Translations under genes and position numbers: made by a program
Part shown: positions 1-6,055 of the stretch, piece by piece
How the letters are laid out: the number at the start of each line of letters is the position of its first letter
How positions within the stretch are numbered: position 1 is the first letter of the stretch
Assembly (NCBI GenBank): GCA_943326025.2
Contig: CALPRR020000152.1
Location: 1-6,055, forward strand
DNA from: Candidatus Kuenenia stuttgartensis
GTDB lineage: Bacteria > Bacteroidota > Bacteroidia > Flavobacteriales_D > Crocinitomicaceae
Direction: 5' to 3'
DNA: 6,055 bases
Notes under the pieces: generated by a model
Database searches by the model: none
What the model saw: the letters and a program-made list of their open reading frames with translations, nothing else
What the model was told of the DNA's origin: nothing

Positions 1-377
1 GCCCAGAAGTTCAACGTAGAATTATGGCTGGGACATTTGTTCTTTCGAATGAATTTTACGATGCATATTATACAAAGGGTCAAAAAGTAAGAAGAGTATT
101 AAAAGATAAAACAGACGAGATTTATAAGAATTTCGACATGATGATTCTTCCAACCACTCCTTCAACAGCTTTTCCTTTAAATGCTGTAAAAGATCCGATT
201 CAAATGTATTTGCAAGATATTTTTACAGTTCATGCAAATTTAACTGGAAACCCAGCAATCTCTTTACCATTAGGACAACATTCAAATGGAATGCCTTTTG
301 GAATTCAAGTTATGGCTGATCATTTCAAGGAAAAAGAATTATTTAATTTCTCATCCTATCTTACTGAGATAGCCTAA
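1..377 (+). CDS. gatA: Asp-tRNA(Asn)/Glu-tRNA(Gln) amidotransferase subunit A, C-terminal part (partial, 5' end outside window)
   Basis: This is the 3' end of the amidase subunit of the GatCAB complex. The complex converts Glu-tRNA(Gln) and/or Asp-tRNA(Asn) to the correctly amidated tRNA, using ammonia released from glutamine by GatA in the cytoplasm. The reading frame is open from base 3, so 124 residues are visible of a protein that usually has about 480. The ATG at 24 is internal, because the codons before it (PEVQRRI) already match the GatA sequence 'EVxRRIMxGTFVLS'. Other family signatures follow: YDAYYTKGQKVRR, then MMILPTTPSTAF, then MYLQDIFTVHANLTGNPAIS, then GMPFGIQVMAD. The Ser-Ser-Lys catalytic triad lies upstream and cannot be checked. 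The stop is TAA at 375-377. The next gene starts 9 bases later with no terminator between. A generic amidase-signature enzyme is the alternative, but the MYLxDIFTVxANLxGxPAIS block is typical of GatA. Confidence 0.93.
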   Translation, partial: PEVQRRIMAGTFVLSNEFYDAYYTKGQKVRRVLKDKTDEIYKNFDMMILPTTPSTAFPLNAVKDPIQMYLQDIFTVHANLTGNPAISLPLGQHSNGMPFGIQVMADHFKEKELFNFSSYLTEIA

Positions 378-386
378 GATTTAATT

Positions 387-1970
387 ATGATAAAAAATTG
401 TTTAATCGTTATTGTTAGTTTTTTAAGTTTTATATCAATTGGTCAAGCACCTCCTGTTGTAAAACCTGTGGATTCTACTATTATAAAAAAAGATCCATTT
501 TACATAACTGTTGAACAAACATTAAATGCTTTTTACGATGAAGTTGCGAATCAATCAAATTATGATTCGATCATCAATGCATTAAAATATGAATCCGGTG
601 TAACACCCAAATTTTCTGACGAAGTTTATTGTGAACGTTTGGAGAAAATGAATGAAATGACACCTTTTCATTTAGATTGTACACCACCGGCTTTAGCAAC
701 CATAAAGTTTTTCGCTGAAAACAGAAGAAGCTTTGCAAGAGTAGTTCTTGGAAGATCTCAATTGTATTTTGAGATGTTTGAAGAAAAATTGGCAATGTAT
801 GGATTACCAAAAGAATTAAAGTTTTTAGCTGTAATTGAAAGTGGTTTAAGACCACAAGTAAAATCAAGAGCTGGTGCTTTAGGATTATGGCAATTCATGT
901 ACCGTACAGGTTTATACTATGGATTAAATGAAAATTCATATATCGATGAGCGAATGGATCCTGAAAAAGCAACCGATGCAGCTTGTCGTTACTTAAAAAA
1001 ATTATATGATATCTATGGTGATTGGAATTTAGCACTTGCTTCTTACAATGCTGGACCAGGAAATGTCAACAAAGCGATTCGCCGTTCTGGAGGAAAAAAA
1101 ACTTATTGGGAAGTTAGACCATTTTTACCAGCTGAAACACAAGGTTATGTCCCAAACTTTATTGCTGCAGCTTATTTATTAACGTATCATGCTGAACATA
1201 ATATTATTCCAATCGAAGCAAAATGGAAGTATGCTCAATTAGACACAATGTGTTTATCTTCAGGTATTCACATGTCAACTATGACAAAATTGACGGGTTG
1301 GTCTTTAGATGAAATTCAATCATTAAATCCTATCTATAAAACAGGATATATTCCAAGAACGAATCCACCACAATGTATTACTGGACCGTTATTAGAAATC
1401 GGAAAATTAGTGAGTGTTGAAGATGAATTATATGCATTAGAAAAACAATTATATTCAACATATGTTGTTACTGAGCCATTAGCAGCAGAGAAAGATACTG
1501 TTGAAACGCTAAAAGTAAGTGGAAGTGATGCTGTTACATCTTCTGCTATTAACACGGATGCGTTTGTTTATCATACAGTTTTAAGAGGAGAAACTATTGG
1601 TCGAATTGCAACAAAACATGGTGTAACAGTAAGTCAAGTTATGACTTTAAACAACATGAAAAGTACATCATTATATGCTGGACAACGAATTAAAGTGAAA
1701 CAAGTTGGTGATAAAACACCAATCGCAACGGATCCAAATGCAGTTGTAAACCCTGCTGATTCAGTTACTGTTCAACCAGTAGTAGAAGAAATTAAACCAG
1801 TGAAACCAGTAAAAGTAAAACCGGTTATTAAAAATTACAACGTTCGTTCAGGAGATACTTTCTCAAAAATTGCTCAACGTAATAATTTAACGCAACAACA
1901 ATTAAAACGTTTGAATCCTGGAATCAATGAAAATAGATTAACAGTTGGTCAACGTATCCGAGTAAAATAG
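387..1970 (+). CDS. Secreted MltD-type membrane-bound/periplasmic lytic murein transglycosylase with LysM domains
   Basis: This enzyme should cleave the MurNAc-GlcNAc bond of peptidoglycan in the periplasm, giving 1,6-anhydro-MurNAc ends. Residues 1-19 form a signal peptide, with likely cleavage before Gln20 (SIG|QAPP). Cys5 is too early for a lipobox, so unlike E. coli MltD it does not look like a lipoprotein. The SLT domain spans about 135-265. It has KFLAVIESGL with catalytic Glu151, then KSRAGALGLWQFM (160-171), LALASYNAGPGNV (215-227) and ETQGYVPNFIAAAYL (250-264), the family 1D pattern. Residues about 283-340 look like a degenerate LysM-like module. Two clear LysM domains follow at about 395-438 and 484-527, joined by a Pro/Val/Lys-rich linker with repeated PVKPV-like units; these should bind glycan chains. 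The 527-residue length and order SLT-LysM-LysM fit MltD. The start is the first ATG after gatA and gives an intact signal peptide. Its position 9 bases after gatA suggests co-transcription. Confidence 0.92.
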   Translation: MIKNCLIVIVSFLSFISIGQAPPVVKPVDSTIIKKDPFYITVEQTLNAFYDEVANQSNYDSIINALKYESGVTPKFSDEVYCERLEKMNEMTPFHLDCTPPALATIKFFAENRRSFARVVLGRSQLYFEMFEEKLAMYGLPKELKFLAVIESGLRPQVKSRAGALGLWQFMYRTGLYYGLNENSYIDERMDPEKATDAACRYLKKLYDIYGDWNLALASYNAGPGNVNKAIRRSGGKKTYWEVRPFLPAETQGYVPNFIAAAYLLTYHAEHNIIPIEAKWKYAQLDTMCLSSGIHMSTMTKLTGWSLDEIQSLNPIYKTGYIPRTNPPQCITGPLLEIGKLVSVEDELYALEKQLYSTYVVTEPLAAEKDTVETLKVSGSDAVTSSAINTDAFVYHTVLRGETIGRIATKHGVTVSQVMTLNNMKSTSLYAGQRIKVKQVGDKTPIATDPNAVVNPADSVTVQPVVEEIKPVKPVKVKPVIKNYNVRSGDTFSKIAQRNNLTQQQLKRLNPGINENRLTVGQRIRVK

Positions 1971-1997
1971 TTGCTTTAAACCATTAAACTAACTTTC

Positions 1998-2765
1998 ATG
2001 GTAAAAATTTCAGCCGTTATTATTACATTCAACGAAGAAAAAAATATCGGTCGTTGTTTAGAATCCCTTCAAGGAATCGCTGATGAAATTGTTGTTGTTG
2101 ATTCATTCTCAAAAGATAAAACAAAAGAAATTTGTGAGTCATATAATGTCAAATTTGTTGAACATAAGTTTGATGGACACATTGAACAAAAAAATTGGGC
2201 AATCACTCAAGCTTCTTTTCCTCATGTCCTATCTTTAGATGCAGATGAAGCCTTGGATGAATCATTAAAGAAAAGCATCTTAGAAGTTAAATCCAATTGG
2301 CAATTTGACGCCTATTCCATGAATCGTTTAACGAATTATTGCGGAAAATGGATTCATCATTGTGGTTGGTATCCAGATGTTAAATTAAGACTTTGGGATT
2401 CTTCTAAAGGTGAATGGGGTGGTGATAATCCGCATGATAAATACGAATTGGCTGATAAATCAAGTCCAACAAAACATCTTAAAGGAGATATTCTTCATTA
2501 TAGCTATTACACTTTAGAGGATCATTACAAACAAGTCAATTATTTCACGGATATTCTTTCTAAAGCGCAATTTAAACGTGGCAAAAAAGCACCATTGATT
2601 ACCATGTTGATGAGTCCAATTGTTAAATTCAACAAAGATTATATTATCAAATTAGGAATTTTAGATGGAAAAGCTGGATTTACAATTTGTAGAATTTCAG
2701 CTTATGCAACTTTTTTAAAATATAAAAAACTACGAGCATTTTACCAAGAAGCAAAAAAAGGATAA
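1998..2765 (+). CDS. Glycosyltransferase family 2, WaaE/KdtX-like (probable surface-glycan or LPS core transferase)
   Basis: This is a cytoplasmic, probably membrane-associated GT-A fold transferase that moves a sugar from a nucleotide-sugar donor to a growing glycan. The N-terminus carries the GT2 start SAVIITFNEEKNIGRCL (5-21) and the nucleotide-binding EIVVVDSFSKDKT with Asp35. The metal-binding DxD motif is LSLDADEAL (Asp81 and Asp83). The middle has HHCGWYPDVKLRLW (120-133) and PHDKYEL, and the end has a basic, amphipathic region with LGILDGKAGF (219-228) and FLKYKKL. These blocks match the WaaE/KdtX subgroup known from LPS inner-core glucosylation, and the 255-residue length is normal for it. 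The exact sugar and acceptor cannot be read from sequence. It starts 27 bases after the transglycosylase gene, and only one base separates its TAA from the next ATG, suggesting translational coupling with the GT9 gene. Confidence 0.88.
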   Translation: MVKISAVIITFNEEKNIGRCLESLQGIADEIVVVDSFSKDKTKEICESYNVKFVEHKFDGHIEQKNWAITQASFPHVLSLDADEALDESLKKSILEVKSNWQFDAYSMNRLTNYCGKWIHHCGWYPDVKLRLWDSSKGEWGGDNPHDKYELADKSSPTKHLKGDILHYSYYTLEDHYKQVNYFTDILSKAQFKRGKKAPLITMLMSPIVKFNKDYIIKLGILDGKAGFTICRISAYATFLKYKKLRAFYQEAKKG

Positions 2766-2766
2766 G

Positions 2767-3780
2767 ATGATTAAACAGATTGATCTTACGAACAAAAAAG
2801 TCATCATCAATAGAACGGATAGTATTGGTGATGTGATGTTAGTTCTTCCTATTTGCACATGGCTGAAAGCTAATTTCCCAGGAATCTATATCTACTTTCT
2901 TGGTAATGCTTATACAAAAGCGGTTGTAAACTCATATGATTCAGTAGATGAATTCATTGATTGGAAAGAATTAGAATCTAAATCGAAAGAAGAACAAATT
3001 AGCTTTATAAAATCTTTAAATACTGAAGCAATTGTTCATGCATTTCCGAGAAAAGAAATAGCGAAGCTCGCAAAAAAAGCGAAAATAAACTTTCGTATTG
3101 GTACTTCTCATCGCTTATTTCATTTTTTTACTTGCAATGTTAAAGTTGATTTTACGAGAAAAAATTCGCCTTATCATGAATCACAATTAAATTTTGAATT
3201 GCTTCGACCATTTGGTTTGACTTCTATTCCTTCATTGGAAGAAGTGAATGAAATGACCAAATACTTTGTAGCGAAAAACGATGAATTACCAGCATTCATA
3301 AATGAAAAATTATCTTCAAATAAATCGGTGATTTTACATCCGAAATCGCAAGGAAGTGCTGTTGAATGGGGTGTGAATCATTATGTTGAATTAGCACTTC
3401 AATTAGAACAAAAAGGATATACCATTTTCTTTACAGGAACTGAAAAAGAAGGATTAATGTTTCGTGAACAAGTTCCTTTCTCTGAAAATATTATTGATAC
3501 TACAGGTAAATTAAGTTTAGAGCAATTAATATATTTCATTTCAAAAGTCAATGCCTTAGTCGCTTGTTCAACTGGACCACTTCATATCGCAGGATTTACA
3601 GGAATTAAGACTGTTGGTTTGTTTTCTCCAAGAAGACCGATTCATCCAGGAAGATGGAGAGCGTTGGGAAAAGACGTTCATATTTTAGTGAATGATGAAA
3701 ATTGCCCTACTTGTGCTGCTAAACAAAAATGCAATTGCATTGAACAGATTTCAGTAGAACGTGTATTGAATGAAATTTAA
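2767..3780 (+). CDS. Glycosyltransferase family 9 (ADP-heptose:LPS heptosyltransferase-like)
   Basis: This is a GT-B fold transferase related to WaaC/WaaF heptosyltransferases, acting at the cytoplasmic face of the inner membrane on a lipid-linked core or similar glycan. The N-terminal signature is IINRTDSIGDVMLVLP (13-28), with Asp22 at the usual catalytic position. The second half has VILHPKSQGSAVEW (188-201) and the stretch YTIFFTGTEKE (218-228). The donor-site motif is ACSTGPLHIAGFTGIKTVGLF (266-286), with His273. The tail has four cysteines at 313, 316, 322 and 324 (CPTCAAKQKCNC), a feature of many GT9 proteins. The 337-residue length is normal. The donor may not be ADP-heptose: many Bacteroidota lack classical heptose cores, so only the family is assigned. 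Its ATG is one base after the GT2 stop and its end overlaps the next gene by 11 bases, so the three genes probably work together. Confidence 0.88.
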   Translation: MIKQIDLTNKKVIINRTDSIGDVMLVLPICTWLKANFPGIYIYFLGNAYTKAVVNSYDSVDEFIDWKELESKSKEEQISFIKSLNTEAIVHAFPRKEIAKLAKKAKINFRIGTSHRLFHFFTCNVKVDFTRKNSPYHESQLNFELLRPFGLTSIPSLEEVNEMTKYFVAKNDELPAFINEKLSSNKSVILHPKSQGSAVEWGVNHYVELALQLEQKGYTIFFTGTEKEGLMFREQVPFSENIIDTTGKLSLEQLIYFISKVNALVACSTGPLHIAGFTGIKTVGLFSPRRPIHPGRWRALGKDVHILVNDENCPTCAAKQKCNCIEQISVERVLNEI

Positions 3781-4588
3781 AAAAACGATAAATAACTTAA
3801 CGTTTTCAAATCTTTACATCAGTATTGCTGCAGGAGTAATTTGTTCTGGATTAAGCCATTTATTAAATTACGATCAAATTTTCGAAATTGGATTATTCGT
3901 TTTTTCGAGCACATTAAGTGTTTATTCGTTTCAGCGTTTAGTAAAATATAAGTTAGAAGAAAAAAGGGAATCTGAATTGAATTCATGGCTGGAAAAAACG
4001 ATCAAAATTCAAATTGTCTATATTTTACTTTCCGCAATTCTTTCGATTTACATTTACTTTTTCAGATTAAATGCCTTTGAAAACACAAAATGGTGGATGG
4101 CTCTTTCTCTTTTGTTGAGTGTTATGTACGCATTAAAAATAAAAGGGAAAAGTTTACGCGATTTACCTTATCTCAAAATGCACTTAATTGCAATTGTTTG
4201 GTGTAAGGCATTATTATTTCCAATCTTATTGAACAATGATTATGAATCGACAAATTTGCTATTTATTTTGATTCATTATTTCTTATTCATCGCATTATGT
4301 ATCCCATTTGATATAAGAGATTTAAATTATGATGATGTATCTTTAAAAACAGTGCCGCAACTTTTTGGAATTAAGAATTCTAAATTAATAAGCATTATAG
4401 CTTTTCTGGTTTTTGTAATCAGCTCAATCGTATTAAAACCTGATTTAATTAAGCATTATTTTTATATTATTTCAATCATTATTGGTGTCATTATTCTTGT
4501 ATTTGCGTCTGAAAAACGAAAAGCATTCTACTACTCTATTTTAATTGATGGTATTATATTGTTAATAGGATTTAGTTATATATTATAA
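3770..4588 (+). CDS. Polytopic membrane protein, UbiA prenyltransferase-like, lacking the usual first Asp-rich motif
   Basis: This is a 272-residue inner-membrane protein with about eight hydrophobic segments, at roughly 14-32, 38-54, 80-98, 107-123, 137-154, 162-179, 205-222, 229-247 and 252-271 (some may be half-segments). The UbiA resemblance rests on the loop after the sixth segment, PFDIRDLNYDD (179-189), followed by SLKTVPQLFG (191-200). This matches the second motif DxxxD and the T(L/V)PxxLG that follows it in UbiA enzymes. MYALKIKGKSLRDLPYLK (119-136) also resembles the loop before the fifth UbiA helix. The first motif NDxxDxxxD, which binds the prenyl diphosphate through magnesium, is not seen; the corresponding place reads SVYSFQRLVKY (50-60). 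UbiA enzymes join prenyl chains to aromatic or sugar acceptors, but activity here is uncertain. The start ATG overlaps the GT9 gene by 11 bases, which suggests coupled translation. The gene ends at the convergent terminator. Confidence 0.7.
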   Translation: MKFKKTINNLTFSNLYISIAAGVICSGLSHLLNYDQIFEIGLFVFSSTLSVYSFQRLVKYKLEEKRESELNSWLEKTIKIQIVYILLSAILSIYIYFFRLNAFENTKWWMALSLLLSVMYALKIKGKSLRDLPYLKMHLIAIVWCKALLFPILLNNDYESTNLLFILIHYFLFIALCIPFDIRDLNYDDVSLKTVPQLFGIKNSKLISIIAFLVFVISSIVLKPDLIKHYFYIISIIIGVIILVFASEKRKAFYYSILIDGIILLIGFSYIL

Positions 4589-4591
4589 CAA

Positions 4592-4627
4592 AAAATGGTG
4601 GTTTCGACTTCGCTCAACCACCATTTT
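4592..4627. terminator. Bidirectional intrinsic terminator hairpin between convergent genes
   Basis: A perfect 12-base inverted repeat has the arms AAAATGGTGGTT (4592-4603) and AACCACCATTTT (4616-4627), with a 12-base loop between them (4604-4615). The arms begin and end in A and T runs, so RNA from either strand forms a stem with a G/C-containing core followed by a U-rich tail. It begins 4 bases after the stop of the membrane-protein gene and lies 23 bases past the stop of kmo on the other strand. It can therefore end both transcription units. This is a sequence-based prediction. Confidence 0.88.
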
Positions 4628-4630
4628 ATT

Positions 4631-4646
4631 GTATTATTTGTAATAC
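4631..4646. other. Small AT-rich stem-loop just after the kmo stop codon
   Basis: GTATTA (4631-4636) and TAATAC (4641-4646) are perfect inverted repeats around the 4-base loop TTTG. The stem has only six pairs, five of them outside G-C, so it is weak by itself. On the kmo transcript it would lie between the stop codon and the strong terminator hairpin. It may be chance in such AT-rich DNA, or may help protect or end the transcript. Confidence 0.4.
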
Positions 4647-4649
4647 TTA

Positions 4650-5984
4650 TTATACCAATTCCAACATTTTATCCATCACTTCTTGAGCATCCCAATTAGC
4701 TTCGATATCAGGCATTTTCATCACCTGTTCCATAATCGCATTTTGAGCTTTCCCATTTTCGATTACTTTGTGGTAACGAATATGACTAAAAGTTACTTGA
4801 GAATACAATGGAATCCATTTTTCAGGATACAAGTTGCTAAATTTTGCTTCAATTTTTTTACGCAATAAGAATTCTTTATTTGCAGTTAAATCTCTCATTT
4901 CAATATAATTCATCAATGATAAATCAATAATTGCATTTCCGTCTGGTACTCTTGTTTTTGAGTAAGCACTTAATAATCCATCCCAATTACCATTCGCTTC
5001 ATCTAACATTTCTTGGAAAATCATACAATCTTCGAAACCACAATTCATTCCTTGTCCGTAAAATGGAACCGTTGCATGAGCCGAATCCCCTAACAACAAA
5101 ACTTTATTTTCGAAATTCCAAGGGCTACATCTCACCATTACTAGTGCAGAAGTAGGATTTTCAAAATAGTCATCCAATAAAGTTGGCATTAATGGAACCG
5201 CATCTGTAAACGTTTCATTGAAAAATTCAGCTACTTTTTCACGTGTATTGATCGTGTCAAATGATTTTTCACCATACATTGGGAAGAAAAGTGTACAAGT
5301 AAAACTCCCATCCATGTTCGCCAAAGCGATCATCATGAATTCACCTCTTGGCCAAATATGTAAACAGTTTTTATCTAATTTGTGTGTGCCATCTTCGTTA
5401 GCCGGAATGATTAATTCCTTATATCCGTGATCTAAATATTTTTGAGAATAATCAAACATGGGTGTTTTTTGCATTCTAAAACGAACCGCTGAAAAAGCCC
5501 CATCAGTTGCAAAAACTTTATCAAAAGATTCTTTAACCTCTTGTTTGTTAGCCGTGTCTTCAAAAATTAATGTATTTGAATCCAACTCAATGTCTTTACA
5601 TTTGTGATTAAAGTTGTATTTAATTGAAGGATATTTGTCCGCCAAATTCATCAGTTTTTGGTTCAATCCACCTCTAGGTACAGAATAAATTGCCTGACCA
5701 TCTTTACCATATTGTTGGTAAGATAAACTTCCATCAACAGCATGCATACAACGCTGGTACATTGGAATCGCCATTTCTTTAATATCGCCCTCAATTCCTG
5801 CAGCTTGTAAAGCTCTCCATCCCCTATCAGACATCGCTAAATTGATTGATTTTCCAGCTATCAATTTAGCTTTACGTAAATCAGGTCTATTTTCAAAAAC
5901 GGTAACATCATATCCTTTTTTTGCCATTAAGATAGCTTGTAAACTACCTACTAAACCTGAACCAACTATTCCAATTTTTTCCAT
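4650..5984 (-). CDS. kmo: Kynurenine 3-monooxygenase (FAD-dependent)
   Basis: This enzyme hydroxylates L-kynurenine to 3-hydroxykynurenine using NADPH, O2 and FAD, a step of the kynurenine route from tryptophan towards quinolinate and NAD. The N-terminal FAD fold has GIVGSGLVGS with Gly8, Gly10 and Gly13, then FENRPDLR (30-37) and GKSINLAMSDRGWRAL (44-59). IPMYQRCMH (73-81), YGKDG (92-96) and SVPRGGLN (101-108) follow. The middle has DHGYKELIIPANEDG (185-199) and LHIWPRGEFMMIAL (208-221). The second FAD motif is LLGDSAHATVPFYGQGMN (297-314). By comparison from memory with Pseudomonas KMO, the substrate-binding residues Arg84, Tyr98, Asn369, Glu372 and Tyr404 correspond to Arg78, Tyr92, Asn359, Glu362 and Tyr394 here, with identical spacing. 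The length of 444 is normal for bacterial forms, and no C-terminal membrane anchor is present. It stands alone on its strand, converging on the membrane-protein gene; its pathway partners are not in the window. Confidence 0.95.
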   Translation of the reverse strand: MEKIGIVGSGLVGSLQAILMAKKGYDVTVFENRPDLRKAKLIAGKSINLAMSDRGWRALQAAGIEGDIKEMAIPMYQRCMHAVDGSLSYQQYGKDGQAIYSVPRGGLNQKLMNLADKYPSIKYNFNHKCKDIELDSNTLIFEDTANKQEVKESFDKVFATDGAFSAVRFRMQKTPMFDYSQKYLDHGYKELIIPANEDGTHKLDKNCLHIWPRGEFMMIALANMDGSFTCTLFFPMYGEKSFDTINTREKVAEFFNETFTDAVPLMPTLLDDYFENPTSALVMVRCSPWNFENKVLLLGDSAHATVPFYGQGMNCGFEDCMIFQEMLDEANGNWDGLLSAYSKTRVPDGNAIIDLSLMNYIEMRDLTANKEFLLRKKIEAKFSNLYPEKWIPLYSQVTFSHIRYHKVIENGKAQNAIMEQVMKMPDIEANWDAQEVMDKMLELV

Positions 5985-5998
5985 AATTTTTATTTTTT

Positions 5999-6034
5999 AG
6001 ACTTTTAGATTAAAAGACTCCAGATTTTAAGACT
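5999..6034. repeat. Short imperfect direct repeats upstream of kmo
   Basis: In the kmo upstream region, AGATTAAAAGACT (6007-6019) recurs 15 bases later as AGATTTTAAGACT (6022-6034), with 11 of 13 bases identical. A further AGACT lies at 5999-6003, so AGACT starts at 5999, 6015 and 6030, one to two helical turns apart. The array sits 15 to 50 bases before the kmo start codon, in the likely leader or promoter zone. It could be a regulator site or a low-complexity intergenic repeat of the kind seen in flavobacterial genomes; the sequence does not decide. No confident -33/-7 promoter pair is visible in the 71 bases available. Confidence 0.5.
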
Positions 6035-6055
6035 TAACAAATTATCTAATACAAA

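Noticed and set aside
24..26. ATG at 24 as the start of a 117-residue gene
   Set aside because: The frame stays open to the left edge and the upstream codons continue the GatA sequence, so this is an internal methionine of a truncated gene.
574..867. Minus-strand open frame of 97 codons
   Set aside because: It lies fully inside the transglycosylase gene, antisense, and its translation is low-complexity Leu/Phe/Gln-rich without any recognisable motif.
1334..1555. Minus-strand open frame of 73 codons
   Set aside because: It is antisense to the linker and LysM part of the transglycosylase, with no domain features or leader; a shadow frame.
1783..1830. Tandem repeat in the transglycosylase linker (recurring aaaccagt-like units)
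   Set aside because: It encodes the Pro/Val/Lys linker between LysM domains and is explained by protein composition; it is too short and irregular to be a separate element.
1971..1997. Possible terminator or promoter between the transglycosylase and GT2 genes
   Set aside because: The 27 bases contain no inverted repeat with a T-run and no convincing promoter motif.
4683..5430. Three plus-strand open frames (4683-4868, 4931-5155, 5218-5430)
   Set aside because: All are antisense to kmo, whose protein matches its family along its whole length; their translations show no motif.
5985..6055. Flavobacterial-type promoter (TTTG at -33 and TAnnTTTG at -7) for kmo
   Set aside because: A TTTG at the window edge and a TAATTTG are present on the minus strand, but the -7 spacing is one base short and the two are too close together, so I do not call a promoter.

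Overview
The window most likely comes from a low-G+C member of the Bacteroidota, probably order Flavobacteriales. This is an inference from several signs. The DNA is strongly A/T-rich, with AT-biased codon use. Gene starts sit behind A/T-rich leaders without strong Shine-Dalgarno sequences. The lytic transglycosylase has a signal peptide ending in a Gly-Gln junction, a style common in this phylum. The set GatA, secreted MltD-like enzyme, WaaE-like glycosyltransferase and bacterial kynurenine 3-monooxygenase also fits. Genus and species cannot be fixed from this sequence alone.

Layout: five genes run rightwards on the + strand from base 1 to 4588. They are the 3' end of gatA (to 377), an MltD-type lytic transglycosylase (387-1970), a family 2 glycosyltransferase (1998-2765), a family 9 glycosyltransferase (2767-3780) and a UbiA-like integral membrane protein (3770-4588). 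Gaps are 9, 27 and 1 bases, followed by an 11-base overlap, so the block probably behaves as one transcription unit, with the last three genes the most tightly linked. A 61-base convergent gap (4589-4649) holds a strong hairpin that can terminate transcription from both sides, plus a small AT-only-in-the-main stem. On the - strand, 5984-4650 encodes kynurenine 3-monooxygenase. The last 71 bases are its upstream region and contain a short imperfect 15-base repeat.

How the genes fit together: gatA is a translation gene (amidation of misacylated tRNA). The transglycosylase remodels peptidoglycan. The two glycosyltransferases probably build a lipopolysaccharide core or another lipid-linked surface glycan, and the UbiA-like protein may act on a prenyl or lipid substrate, though its function is unproven. 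kmo is a separate metabolic unit, belonging to the tryptophan-to-3-hydroxykynurenine route that leads to quinolinate and NAD; its partner genes are not in this window.

No mobile element, CRISPR array, RNA gene, toxin-antitoxin or defence system is visible. The region looks like ordinary chromosomal core and envelope genes. The points most worth a second look are the UbiA-like protein lacking the usual first aspartate motif, and a probable third, degenerate LysM-like segment in the transglycosylase.
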